Shown here: one piece after another, positions 11,207-21,211 of the stretch
Position numbering within the stretch: the first letter of the stretch is position 1
Layout: every line of letters begins with the position of its first letter
Assembly (NCBI GenBank): GCA_013423325.1
Contig: BLJB01000087.1
Span: forward strand, 42,468-106,467
Direction: 5' to 3'
Length of the DNA stretch: 64,000 nucleotides
Source of the DNA: Usnea hakonensis
Lineage: Eukaryota; Ascomycota; Lecanoromycetes; Lecanorales; Parmeliaceae
Position numbers and translations under genes: made by a program
Notes under the pieces: generated by a model
Databases searched by the model: none
Told to the model about the DNA's origin: nothing
Seen by the model: the letters and a program-made list of their open reading frames with translations, nothing else

Positions 11207-12106
11207 ATGGAGGTCGCCTTCATCACACTCGACGTCTTCACCTCGACCAAATACGCCGGCAACCCTCTCGCAATCGTTCACGTCCCCGCCTCCCCTTCTC
11301 CACCCTTGACCCAAGCCCAAAAACAAGCCATAGCCAAAGAATTCAACCTCTCAGAAACCGTCTTCCTCCACCCCCCTACCTCTAACGATCCAACAATCGT
11401 TCCAATCGACATCTTCACCCCTATCGCCGAAATCTCGTTCGCAGGCCATCCCACAATCGGCACCGCATGGTACCTACTCCACCAACAAAAACCGAGCCCC
11501 GAGCCCCGAGTATTGCGCACAAAAGCGGGCCTAATTCCCATATCTACCACCTCTGACGCCACCGTCTCCGCCTCCATCCCTCACAACATCCACATCCATG
11601 CCGTCACTCATCCCCACCCTCTCCTTCCCGACAAACCACCCTGCCCCACCGTCTCCATAGTGAAAGGCATGACATTCATCCTGATCCCCCTCCCCTCTCT
11701 CGAAAGCCTCTCCTCCGTCACCGCGGGAATAAAGCACCCCAACGAGGTGTACAACCCAACAGACCTCGACGAGGGATGGAGGACCGGGCCCGAGTGTACA
11801 TACTACTACGTCCCTTGCGGGACTCACGCGGATGGCAAAGAGGAAATCAGAACACGCATGTTCGGTTCTCGAGAAGATCCGGCCACGGGGAGCGCTGCCA
11901 GTGCGCTATGCAGTTACTTGTGTTTGCAACGGCCTGTAGATGAGGGGAGAGGGCCGTTTGGCTTTGAGGTGGTGCAGGGGGTTGAAATGGGGAGGAGGAG
12001 TGTCATTGAGGTTTGGATCAGGCGGACGGTTGATGGGGAAGGGGTGGAAGAGGTGAGACTTGGGGGGGAGGCTGTGAGGGTGATGAGGGGAGATATTGAG
12101 GTTTAG
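11207..12106 (+). CDS. PhzF-family isomerase-like protein
   Basis: Single-exon frame of 299 residues with ATG at 11207. The N-terminus VAFITLDVFTSTKYAGNPLA matches the family opening 'DVFT...GNPLAV'. NLSETVFLHPP carries the Glu used as acid/base in PhzF. ISFAGHPTIGTAWYLL near residues 80-95 and REDPATGSAASALCSYL near 222-238 are the two other hallmark blocks. The length fits the family at about 280-300. PhzF in bacteria isomerises a dihydro-hydroxyanthranilate, but most eukaryotic members have unknown substrates, so phenazine synthesis should not be inferred. The protein is probably cytosolic; no signal peptide or membrane span is seen. The C-terminal third shifts to G-rich codon use compared with the C-rich first two thirds. 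Confidence 0.9.
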   Translation: MEVAFITLDVFTSTKYAGNPLAIVHVPASPSPPLTQAQKQAIAKEFNLSETVFLHPPTSNDPTIVPIDIFTPIAEISFAGHPTIGTAWYLLHQQKPSPEPRVLRTKAGLIPISTTSDATVSASIPHNIHIHAVTHPHPLLPDKPPCPTVSIVKGMTFILIPLPSLESLSSVTAGIKHPNEVYNPTDLDEGWRTGPECTYYYVPCGTHADGKEEIRTRMFGSREDPATGSAASALCSYLCLQRPVDEGRGPFGFEVVQGVEMGRRSVIEVWIRRTVDGEGVEEVRLGGEAVRVMRGDIEV

Positions 12107-12932
12107 GTTGTGGACTGCAAAGGGGGTTTTGGTTAGTGGATGTTAGGCGTCACTGCATCGTCGATCACGGATCAGATGCTGAATACGTGGCTCCAAGGTA
12201 CGTCTGAGGGCCTGCTAAAGCGCTAGGAAACATGCAACAGATCAAGAAAAGTCCCACAATCATGAGGCACCCGGGCTCGGATATTTCAGGAGCGGATGAT
12301 ATCTCCAAAAGCCTCTTCGTGACGAAACAAAAATGTTTCTTTTTTTTTTCGCGTGCCAGCACCGTCAGGATACACTTCATTACCTTCCAAAGCGTCAAAG
12401 TAATATCCTACAGCAGGATAGTCGAAGCCTCCACCACTCGCTACATGATCCATGCGTCAGATATTCTCCATAGACATGAGTCGCTTAAGACTTCTGCCGT
12501 GCAGCAGGCTCTTTACTCGGTCGATCGAGCCCCGAAGGTCGATTATCCAAACGCGGAGCAAAGAGGCTCACAAAAGTCGAGCCCAGCAAGAAGAGGTTGT
12601 CAATCTGTCAAAAGCAGAGTCCAGCGAGCGACAGGCGTACATCATGACCATCGTACCCTTCCTGTTGAAATGAGCGGATGTGGAAGTGGTTCAGGGAGGA
12701 TGAATTTCTGATTGTCTCCTCAAGCTCCCCTGCAGCAGTCCTGTTTATTATACACTTTAGCCGATTTGCCAATTATCCACACTTCCAGCTGCACGAGCAT
12801 CTGGTACTCCAGACCTGAAGAAACACAACAGCAGCATCCAGACGAAAGGAAAAGTCCAACCACAAGATGCAATCACAGCACAAATCCCTCCATATACTCC
12901 AGTCTCTCAGATCCCCCACCACACCCCCCTCC
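12107..12932. other. intergenic, nothing recognised
   Basis: Frames such as 12232-12711 have no domain and atypical composition. There is a T-run near 12339-12348. I see no RNA gene or repeat. Confidence 0.5.
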
Positions 12933-13577
12933 TCAACCCCCCTTAGCCTCATAATCCAAATGCCCCGTCCCCACATACCCCCTCCCCACAACCTCAATCT
13001 CATACCCCACCGCCGCCGGCTCCCTCCCGGGCTCTTTCAAAAAATCCCTAATGCCCACCAACCTATCCCTCAACGAATTATAATCCATCGGCTTCCCCAC
13101 CTCTCGAAAATCCGCAATCGTGATAGTAACATTGTCGTTGTTTGGAAACACGTGTTTGTGATGAAAAAAGCCTAGACGGATAGCGTACCTGCCTTTGCCG
13201 TCGGCGGTGATTTTGAGGACGCGGGCGAGGGAGACGGCGAGGGCGTCGAGGACGTAGGAGGGTTTTGGGACGGGGGGACCGAAGGTGTGGAAGAAGAGGG
13301 TTAGGGGCGATTTAGGAACGCGGTAGGGGATGAAGCCTTGAGGGGATGGTATGGTTGTGTTTGGTTGGGTTGCTGGAGAGGTGTCGTTGGGGAGTTGGTG
13401 GAGGGTGAGATAAGTGGCGCTGATGGAGGGGGCGATGAGGGTGAGGGGTTGATTTGCGGGTTGTCGGGGTTGAAGTTCTTTTGGTATAGTGCTTGGCGAG
13501 AGAATGGGACCTGGAACAGGGTTCCCAGTGACCATGCAGAGGAGGCTCCAGGCTGCAAATGCTAGGCTCGTATGCAT
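12933..13577 (-). CDS. small secreted protein, paralogous to the one at 49.8-50.3 kb
   Basis: Single exon, 214 residues, ATG at 13577. The first 20 residues (MHTSLAFAAWSLLCMVTGNP) form a clear signal peptide, followed by a Pro/Thr-rich linker with N-glycosylation sites. The conserved part starts near residue 85 with PYRVPKSPLTLFFHTFGPPV. It continues through VLDALAVSLARV, a strand NVTITIADF, MDYNSLRDRLVGIRDFL and ends YEIEVVGRGYVGTGHLDY. The same order of elements occurs in the protein at 49753-50316 (PFNPITVKFYSYGLPLP, VVLNTALRDVY, EEVYLMVDQTG, MRWKDLENAVWGLLQFV, FEFEI...GTGVLG). Both belong to one uncharacterised extracellular family. No Cys pattern or enzyme motif is visible. The function is unknown; an apoplastic or cell-wall role is only a guess. 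Confidence 0.7.
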   Translation of the reverse strand: MHTSLAFAAWSLLCMVTGNPVPGPILSPSTIPKELQPRQPANQPLTLIAPSISATYLTLHQLPNDTSPATQPNTTIPSPQGFIPYRVPKSPLTLFFHTFGPPVPKPSYVLDALAVSLARVLKITADGKGRYAIRLGFFHHKHVFPNNDNVTITIADFREVGKPMDYNSLRDRLVGIRDFLKEPGREPAAVGYEIEVVGRGYVGTGHLDYEAKGG

Positions 13578-14155
13578 GTGGGAGGCCGGAAATTTTTTAC
13601 AGATACGTACTTGGGTAGGGGATGCGCGTGTTTTGTACGTGCAGATGCGGGCGCGTGTTGTACTTATAAGCGCTGTTTTAAACGTGTTTAATGGGTCTGC
13701 GGGTGAGTTTTTGCGCGTGTAGGAAGGTCTGAATAGGCGATTTGGTAAGTCGGTCCCGGTGTTAAGTCAGTCTGTTTATCAGTGGGTCTCACTATTCTTC
13801 CCTCTTTGACATGCTTTGTCCTCTTCTCCCTACATCTACTTGTATGGCTTGGGGTTACGGTTGAAGGGTTATAGGTGTGTTTGGGGATGTTGGCGTCGGG
13901 GACTTATTATGAGGAACTAGGACTTCTACGTGGATTGTACAATCCCCTACCCACAGCCACAACTTCTAGTAACAAACTACCCCCCACACCCAAATCTCCA
14001 CCCCCTCTTACCCGCACGTTTCGATCAAGATTTAAGGACTCTGAACCCCTCGTTATGGGGGCCGGGCCGTAGTATAGCGGTAGTATAATTAATAAAGCCT
14101 ATCCACGCCCTCCAGGATGATTGTAGTGTTAAAGATGATATTCATACCACCTGCC
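13578..14155. other. intergenic with TATA-like element and tRNA-like scrap
   Basis: The bases 13661-13670 (tacttataag) read CTTATAAGTA on the complement, about 85 bp upstream of the ATG at 13577, and may be the TATA element of that gene. Near 14065-14090 there is TAGTATAGCGGTAGTAT, which resembles a tRNA D-arm, but no acceptor, anticodon or T arm follows. Confidence 0.4.
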
Positions 14156-15067
14156 TCATCTCCTCGCAGCACTCAACCTCACCCCCCCAACATTCCCTTC
14201 CAACATCTCGGCCACAACATCATAAAACCTCCTCAGCTCCGCATCAGGCTTCTCCTCCGCCCTATACCTCTCCGCCCGCGCGCGCACAAACGCCTTCCAC
14301 TTCTCAGACACGTCTTCAAATTCCACGTGATCGAACCCCGCGCTTTGCACGTCGGCAATGTATTTGGAGCGAGAGGGAAGATACGGACATGCCATTACCG
14401 TGTGCAGGTTTTCGACTTCTTGGGCGGTGAGGTCGGAGCCGGAGCTGGAGTTGTCGTAGAAATCTTCAATGTAGAGCGTCCCGCCGGGTTTGAGAAAGTG
14501 GAAGGCATGGTGGAATAAGGCTGAGCGAGCGGATTCGGGGATGTGGGTTATGCAGAGGAGGGAGATGATGTGGTCGAAACGAGGGAATGATGATGATGAT
14601 GATGATGATTCGCCATCGCTTCCACCCAGCAGATTCTCTGGCGTGAGGTTCAAAAAATCAGCATTTACACTCCGCACCCTTTCGACAACCCCCACATCAA
14701 TGTTTCTCGCAGTGATGATTTGGGCGAGCTCATGGTTCTCGCGCTGAAGTTCGATCCCTGTGACCCGCGCGCCATACCTGGAAGCCAGAAAGCGGCCCGT
14801 GGCGTTGAATCCGGATCCAATGTCTAGAACGTGCTGATTGGGTTTGAGATGGATTTTGGAAGCGCAGTGTTCGAGGGCGGCGTCGCTGTCGTAGTGCATG
14901 CAGTCGAAGGAGGAGGTGTCGGCGTTTGTCCATTTGGGTTTGGTGGAGAGGGAGGCGAGGTGGGTATGGGCTCGGGAGAGGTTGTAGAGGGCCATACTGG
15001 AGATGTTGGGGTTGGTTTCGTTTGAGGCTTCAGGAGTGGCTTCATCTTTGCGGGAAAGGGTAGCCAT
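14156..15067 (-). CDS. class I SAM-dependent methyltransferase
   Basis: Single exon, 303 residues, ATG at 15067. SAM-binding motif I is HVLDIGSGFNATGRFLA near residues 80-96. The acidic residue ending strand 2 follows in VTGIELQRE. Post-motif strands appear as FDHIISLLCITHI and motif III as FLKPGGTLYIEDFYD near 198-212. The arrangement resembles the sterol / phosphoethanolamine / quinone methyltransferase group. It is soluble, with no signal peptide, and the acceptor substrate cannot be read from sequence. A run of Ser residues near 155-163 is encoded by a GAT/ATC microsatellite at 14589-14610 and falls in a loop. Its end faces the P450 gene about 1 kb away. The two could act in one pathway, but they are transcribed divergently and this is inference. 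Confidence 0.85.
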   Translation of the reverse strand: MATLSRKDEATPEASNETNPNISSMALYNLSRAHTHLASLSTKPKWTNADTSSFDCMHYDSDAALEHCASKIHLKPNQHVLDIGSGFNATGRFLASRYGARVTGIELQRENHELAQIITARNIDVGVVERVRSVNADFLNLTPENLLGGSDGESSSSSSSFPRFDHIISLLCITHIPESARSALFHHAFHFLKPGGTLYIEDFYDNSSSGSDLTAQEVENLHTVMACPYLPSRSKYIADVQSAGFDHVEFEDVSEKWKAFVRARAERYRAEEKPDAELRRFYDVVAEMLEGNVGGVRLSAARR

Positions 15068-16070
15068 TTTCGACGCTCAGCTGCAGTGAGTTCGAAAGCG
15101 TCTTTGGGTTTACTGTGTTTAATGCAATTGTCGGGGTTGCCCCTCGAATATTCTTGGTCGTCGTTGGTTAGTCAGAAGGAATAATTTGGTGTAGGACAGT
15201 TGTAGCAGGAGTTGGTATATCCAGAGACCATCTAGATTACATTTGTTTTCAAATTAGCAGTGTATGTTACACCAAAGTATGCCATTGCGGAGAAGGATGA
15301 CGTCGAGGATTTTCAGCAAGGATGATCGGCATCTTACTGCATATGCATGCTGATTATGTATGCAGCTAGCAGAGTAAAGCACAGGCCCCTCCCTACTTAC
15401 CCTACTACCAATCATTTAGCTCCCCAGTGAATTGTGCCTTCAGATTCACCTATCAAGAAGCGCTATCTCAATTCGCAAGTCGACGATGTGCTCTCAATGC
15501 GATAGCAGAGCAAACTCGCCTGATCTTAACGCGATTATACTTCGATGGCATGCGCATATCCCGGCGGTTTCTCTGTTTAAAAGCAATCCAGAGGGCGTTG
15601 AGATTGCTGGTCAGTCTTGCGACTCTGATTCCCTTCCATCGATCGTTTTCCTTGGCCACCCGAGAGTCGATATCCGTGTCCTGAATCAAATAATCATCAT
15701 GTCAATAAATCCATACTTCTGCATCTGCAAGCATCTTGCAATGATGAAGAGCGCATTGGAATCGATTTCGATATACTCGGATCTGGTAAAGTTCTGGATG
15801 CTGACCTGGCGAAAATGGTAGGTGGTCTTTGGGTGATAGGTACAGCGCTAAATTAGCGCTAGATGGTATCGAAACCGACTGATTGCTCCAAAATCTAGTC
15901 TAAAAACGCCCGATATCATTTGTAAGGTTTGTGCATAAGTAAGCTGAATCCTTACCGCGCGAACCCCTCACTTGCACTTCCACTCCTAGATTCCTGCATC
16001 GTTTCCAGTATACCTTACCCAAAGGTTTTCACATGGAGCCTACCCCTTGATTTGCGAAAGCCTACCCAAT
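15068..16070. other. shared upstream region of methyltransferase and P450 genes
   Basis: About 1 kb between divergent starts, with no supported gene. Frames at 15427-15821 show no domain. An inverted repeat AGCGCTAA-A-TTAGCGCT at 15844-15860 lies about 210 bp before the P450 start and could be a regulator site, but there is no second copy nearby. Confidence 0.5.
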
Positions 16071-18223
16071 ATGGCTCCAGATCCTCAACTCGTTGCCGCC
16101 GGTGCAGCAGGCGTTTTGATTCACAATGTAGCTTTTATTCACGGTGAATGGCATCTCCATGCCATCAAAGTGCTAAAATTTCATGCTGTTGCGTACACAG
16201 TCCTTATCTTGCTTGAAGCAACTTACAATACTAGCTCTTGGTTAACAGCCACGGCAGTCAGCTCCCAACTGTTTGGCATGTACACCCTGTGCCTTCTGGG
16301 GAGCATCAGTATCTATCGTGTCTTCTTCCACAGATTGCGCAGTTTTCCTGGTCCCGTCCTCGCCAGTGTCTCCAAGTTCTGGCATGTTGCTTATTGCCTG
16401 GACTCAAAAGGTCACCTCCTACTAGAGAGGTTGCACCAGCAGTATGGGGATTTCGTACGCATTGGTATGGTCATACCTGTCCTATAGCATGTTCTAGGCT
16501 GACTCTGGTAGGACCTAGCGAATTAGCCATCTTTACACCTGATGTCATACCTGCCATGTTCGAGGGAACCAGTCATCCGTTCACCAGACCTGCTTGGTTC
16601 GATCTTCAGAGGCCCTACGGTGGCTTAACAGGGGAACGGGACACGAGTGTACACCACCATCGTCGCCGAGTCTGGGATCAGGCTTTCACAGCCAAAGGTC
16701 TGCATAATAGCGAAAATGACTGCGTTCCCCAGGAAAAGTGTGTTGATACTGCAATCTAGCTCTACGGCACTACGAGGTCCAGGTGAAAGCATACGCAGAA
16801 AAACTCGAGCAAGCAATTGCGCAAAGTAGAGGTCAACCTGTTGTTGCCAACCAGTACTTCCAATGGTTCGGCTTTGATGTCATGGGTCAAGTGGCTTTTT
16901 CTAAAGATTTCAACATGCTGAAGGACATGCAGTGGCATTCGGGGATAAAGGTGCTTCGTGACGGCATGGCGCCTCTCGGGCCTCTGACACCGGTGCCCTG
17001 GCTCGGGATTTTGGGGTCTGATATGGTGCCGGGTAGTGCTAATAAATTCAAGACCATGGTATGTCCTCGGCTCATTTCATTCTCAACCTGTACCCAAATG
17101 TGATCTAAGTGAGAAGGAAATTTTGGGGTTTCCCAGCGTCCGTGTGAAACGAGCTCCAAAGATGGGAAGCTGACTGTATGACTTGTAGATATTGTGGGCC
17201 GTTCAGCAGATGGACGACAGAATCAAAGTTTGACTCCCATCATAACGATACTCCCGAGCGCTTCCTACTGATCAGACAACGCAGCATCAGGTAGACCAAC
17301 CGGATGTATGGGACCCTGGAACTATTCGCAACAGAAATTAATGACCACTGACATCTCAATTATCTAGGTGTCACACTATCTTATTGATTGGTCTAAAAAG
17401 AATGGCACTCTTAAGGAGGACATGGATACACTTCGCGGCGATGCACTTGCCCTCACCGTTGCCGGAAGGTAAGGTCATAATCATTCCACATACTGGCCTG
17501 TAAAAACGCAGATGCTCATCAAAAGTGCAGTGACACAGTAGCGTTGACTCTGATATACCTCTTCTACCGCCTAGCACGCCATCCTGAGCATTTAAGCAAA
17601 CTGCAGAAAGAACTGGATGGGCTTGATTCCGTCTCCGATTTCACATCCTTACAGCATGCTCAGCACCTGAATGGCATCATCAACGAAACCATGCGCCTGC
17701 ATCCTGCAACTCTTACCGGAAATCTGCGCGAAACACCACCAGAAGGCGCAATGATTTCTGGACGATATGTACCAGGGAATATTGTGGTCTGCTCGCCGCG
17801 ATACATAATTTCGAAGCGTTAGTAGACCGGTCACGCAGCCAGTTCTCACAATGACCCTGACATCCGCAACAGTCGAATCGTGCTTCGAGCAAGCGAAAGA
17901 ATTTGTTCCAGAACGCTGGTACAGCAAGCCGGAGATGATCAAAAACAAGAACGCTTATGCCCCCTTCGCCTTGGGTTCGCCATGCCCTCAGAATCTCCTT
18001 ATCCAGTACATACTGACAAAAGAGTCCAGGCCGCTACGGTTGCATCGGCAAAACCTTAGCGCTGATGGAGTTGAGATGTGTCACTGCGCTGCTTGCGTTT
18101 AAGTATGACGTGAGTTTCTCGCCGGGCGAAGATGGTAGATCCGTTGAAGAGGACACGCTTGATCAATTCACCTCTAATCCGGGGGAATTGAGAGTCATTT
18201 TCCGAGCCAGGCAGAAAAGCTAG
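16071..18223 (+). CDS. cytochrome P450 monooxygenase
   Basis: Nine exons: 16071-16464, 16512-16697, 16760-17058, 17189-17227, 17291-17305, 17368-17468, 17531-17817, 17873-17974 and 18030-18223, in phase, 538 residues. The ATG at 16071 gives an N-terminus with several hydrophobic segments (AYTVLILLEA, LFGMYTLCLLGSISIYRVFF) before the hinge LRSFPGPVLA, so it is ER-anchored. Catalytic landmarks: I-helix AGSDTVA near 344-350, split by an intron between G and S; K-helix ExxR in NETMRLHP near 397-400; PERW; and heme loop FALGRYGCIGKTLA with the Cys near 479. The Arg normally two residues before that Cys is Tyr, as in a large set of fungal P450s with FSxGPYGC. The overall pattern (YGDFVRIG, FTPDVIPAM, WFQWFGFDVMGQVAF-like) resembles enzymes annotated as tryprostatin B 6-hydroxylase-like. 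The substrate is unknown. Exon 5 is only 15 nt. Confidence 0.87.
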
Positions 18224-18710
18224 ATCTGGGGGTGTCTAGTCTTACAAGTACGTGCTTCAAAAGTAAGAACGTTCATGCTACTGTCTCTATTAGACGTGCT
18301 TGTCAAAGCGTCGCCCCGTATCAGAGATATACTAGCCTATGACGTCCGTCCACTGATTAGGGGTGTTTCTACGGCTAACGCATAGATATCACTCTTTGCA
18401 CAACGACTGCGATCCTGACAATGGTTTTGATTCTCGCAGGGTAGGTCTCTTTGAAATGGGTCACTCAAAGAAGGGTTTCCAATAACCTTAAAGCGAGATT
18501 GTAGGTAGAGGGAATGTCAAATACATCACTACATTATCTTAAACACACGAATGACACAGTCTTACATGGTCACATGGCCTTGGCGAAGGCATGACTGACT
18601 ATCCAAGTACTTTCTTCTACACAGCTAAACAAGTGGCCCTACCTCCTCTCACGGCCTCCGAAATTTCAAAGAACCTGATATCCCACAGCAAACACTGATA
18701 CTCTACCACC
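18224..18710. other. intergenic, nothing recognised
   Basis: No coding frame or repeat stands out. The final 60 bases are C/A-rich leader-like sequence before the start at 18711. Confidence 0.5.
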
Positions 18711-19337
18711 ATGCCCCCACCAGATCCACAAGCCTCCCTCCTCTCTCTACCGCCAGAGCTCCGCCTTCTCATCTACTCATACATCTTCCCCCGAAAACCC
18801 ATAATCACACCGCACCTCAAACAATCGCGAGACCTCTCTATCGCTACATCCACTCTCCAAACATGCAAGATATTTCACACCGAAGCCTCAACAATTCTAT
18901 ACTCTAAACCCACCTTCCTACTCTCCAACCCAGAGCTAGTCCTGAAATGGCTCTCACGCATCGGCTCTTTCAACATCAAGCTTCTCCGCACCCTCCGCAT
19001 CTGGATCGATCCTGTCTCCTCCACCGAAACTACCTTCCTCACCAGCGCAAGAAACCAACCATTTTGGTATAACCTGCTCGATCGACTGAAGCGCGAAGCG
19101 ACAGGACTGCAGCACGTCGATATTCGTTGGGATGCGAAGCCGAGATCGTGTTATCGGTTTGGTGCGGGCCAGGATACGGAGTTTCTTCGGGCGCTGGGGA
19201 AGATGAGAGCGGTGAGGAGTGTTGTTGTGGGGGGGTTTTATGGGAGGAAGTGGCCTCGGGTTTTGAGCGGGGTGGGTGGTGTGGGGGGTTTGGTGAGACG
19301 GGATGGGGAGGGGGGGTTGGAGTATTGGAGGAGATAG
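18711..19337 (+). CDS. F-box-like protein
   Basis: Single exon, 208 residues, ATG at 18711. After a short Pro-rich start comes LLSLPPELRLLIYSYIF at residues 10-26, the opening of the degenerate fungal F-box ('LPxELRxxIYxYL'). LQTCKIFHTEASTILYSKPTF, near 49-69, is the usual continuation in this family of short ascomycete proteins. The F-box recruits Skp1 of an SCF ubiquitin ligase in true members; here only the N-terminal helices are convincing. The C-terminal part is Gly/Arg-rich, with a sharp switch to G-rich codons from about 19190, and looks less conserved. No signal peptide. The partner is unknown. Confidence 0.68.
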   Translation: MPPPDPQASLLSLPPELRLLIYSYIFPRKPIITPHLKQSRDLSIATSTLQTCKIFHTEASTILYSKPTFLLSNPELVLKWLSRIGSFNIKLLRTLRIWIDPVSSTETTFLTSARNQPFWYNLLDRLKREATGLQHVDIRWDAKPRSCYRFGAGQDTEFLRALGKMRAVRSVVVGGFYGRKWPRVLSGVGGVGGLVRRDGEGGLEYWRR

Positions 19338-20413
19338 GGGGTTTAAGTTTGTGTTGTTTACCTACCTAGAGGTTCTTTAGTGTGAATAATCTGACTAAGA
19401 AAGTGTTATTTATGTTATTCGAAAGTGTCCCCCGCCAACGAGGCACTGACATTCTTATTCCATACAACTTGACGGCCACTTCCGGTCTCGAAGATACGAC
19501 AATCTCTAGACCAGAAACAGTACCTACTAAGAAACCCACAAACAGACCGCAATCAAGCAAGATAGAACCCCGAATCCCAGGACACCCTTATCCACATCTC
19601 CCTAATCCCTCCCCACACAATACAACACCACACATACCTCACGCAACAAACCTTTTCCTTTCGACATCGTACTAGCTATTGGTTATTCCAGCCTTTTTTT
19701 TCTTTGTTTTCCTGTGGGGGATTATGATTAGGTGAGAGCGTACTTATATAAAGAGTAGAATAGGGAGTAGGAAGTAAGGTAAGAAAGTAGGGTTATAGCT
19801 CGGTAGGGAATAAATTTTGAGGCTGTCACGTACAGACTGGCGTTTCTTGATCGTTTTCTCATAAACCCACGTAGGCTCTGTCTCCATATCATCACCCACT
19901 CAAGCGCTCTTCGTGACCGAAATGAAGATAGTTATCTAAGCCGGACCCCCCGCGTCTTACAGATAGTCGAGACGAAGCAACCCCCCTTCCTCGCATGAGA
20001 TTCTCAGGATATGAACCATCTCAAGAGAGAATGCCGTTGCAAACTAATCGTTAACGGGGAAAGCGAAAGAGTGGTTGAGTGCTAGTGTTGAGATCTAATC
20101 AGGAGTCCGAGGATGAAAGAGATGGTTTAAAAAGCAGATGCTCGTCTGCAGGCGAAGAAGCGACGAAGCCGTATACTCATAAAGCTTAGGGTCAGAGGAG
20201 GCAAAGTGGTAAGACGGAAGACGTGAGGGGGTCTAAAACGTCCAAGTCAATGGAGGAAATGACGTCTCGGGGTGGAAGGGTTGGAAGGACAATCAATATT
20301 ATTCTCCATTGAAGAAATCGGGCTTTCAATCTCTTCGCCCTCTCCACACTTATCTAATTGCAAAAATTCACAATTTCCTCTAGCCCCAGCGCTTTCAATG
20401 AATATCCTCACCA
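19338..20413. other. intergenic, nothing recognised
   Basis: Just over 1 kb between the 3' ends of two convergent genes. No frame with a domain and no repeat of note. Confidence 0.5.
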
Positions 20414-21110
20414 TCATTTCTTGACGGCAACAGGCACCAGATTAACCGGCGAGCAGCAAGTAGGCAGCTTATCGCCATTCTTAAAAGGCCGCCAGAAAAG
20501 CTGCGGGACGCCGTGCCACCAGTCGCACGCTTTCAGAGCACCAGTCAGCCATAATTCATACCAAAGTTCCAGCCCCGTGCACGAAAAAAGAAGGAAAAAA
20601 TAGAAAATTCTATTCCCATAAAGTTACTTACCCAACCACCCCTCAAATCCATCCCCACCATTCGAAGCCTGCAACCCCGACCCATTAAAAAAGAACCCCT
20701 CAGTCCCATACCCCACATCAATCTCCACACCATCCCACTCTACACACCATTAGCCAACCCCCCCTTCCCCCCACCACCCACAAAAACCCACCATTATAAA
20801 AATTATCCTGCCCCAACGCCAACCCCCACGGGAAATCCGTCCCATAATCGAACTGCTGCTGCGTACCATTCAGAAAGCCCACCGAAGCACCAGAGAAAGA
20901 TTCCAAAGTGGCGTCGTTGAGACCAGCGCCGATATGGTAGCCGCTGACGTAGAGGCCGTTTTTCTTAGAGTTGATTGTGCCGATGACGCTGGTTTTTAGG
21001 TAGTAGCGGTGGGGGGGAGGGATGGTTGTTTTGGGTTTTGAGAGGGCGGGGGAGAGGGCGGATGAGAGGGTGAGGAGGGAGAAGGGGATGAGGTGGAGGG
21101 TGAGTTTCAT
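20414..21110 (-). CDS. small secreted protein of the DUF7907 type
   Basis: Three exons: 20792-21110, 20632-20739 and 20414-20529, in phase, 180 residues. The ATG at 21110 starts MKLTLHLIPFSLLTLSSALS, a signal peptide. The mature part has YLKTSVIG, GLYVSGYHIGAGLNDATL, FLNGTQQQFDYGTDFPWGLA, then after intron 1 EIDVGYGTEGFFFNGSGLQ. After intron 2 it has ACDWWHGVPQLFWRPF and a CC pair before the C-terminal VNLVPVAVKK. This run of Gly-rich beta elements is the fungal extracellular DUF7907 family as I remember it. No enzymatic role is known. The third exon is easy to miss because the unspliced frame ends before it. Several members are single-domain secreted proteins, so an apoplastic role is possible. 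Confidence 0.8.
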
Positions 21111-21200
21111 TGTGGTGGTTGTGAAGGCTATGGGGATTGAGGGTGGGATAGTGGAGTAAGGATGTTGTGTGTGTGGCGATAACAGGATGAAGGAGAGAAG

Positions 21201-21211
21201 CCATCTTATAC
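21201..21211 (-). promoter_or_regulatory. TATA-like element for the DUF7907-type gene
   Basis: The complement reads GTATAAGATGG about 95 bp upstream of the ATG at 21110. The distance and sequence suit a core promoter; there is no other evidence. Confidence 0.4.

Noticed and set aside
11207..12106. Phenazine biosynthesis
   Set aside because: Only a PhzF-like protein is present, without other phz functions; the family is broad in eukaryotes.
14062..14095. tRNA-like D-arm phrase TAGTATAGCGGTAGTAT
   Set aside because: No T arm (GGTTCRANTCC-like), no anticodon stem and no acceptor pairing nearby; at most a relic or chance.
16698..16759. Stop codons in the P450 suggesting a pseudogene
   Set aside because: They fall inside an intron whose removal restores the expected helix (AKALRHYEVQVKAYAEKL).
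11207..18223. A complete secondary-metabolite cluster (PhzF, methyltransferase, P450)
   Set aside because: No backbone synthase, cluster regulator or adjacent exporter in this stretch; reported only as a possibility tied to the left edge.
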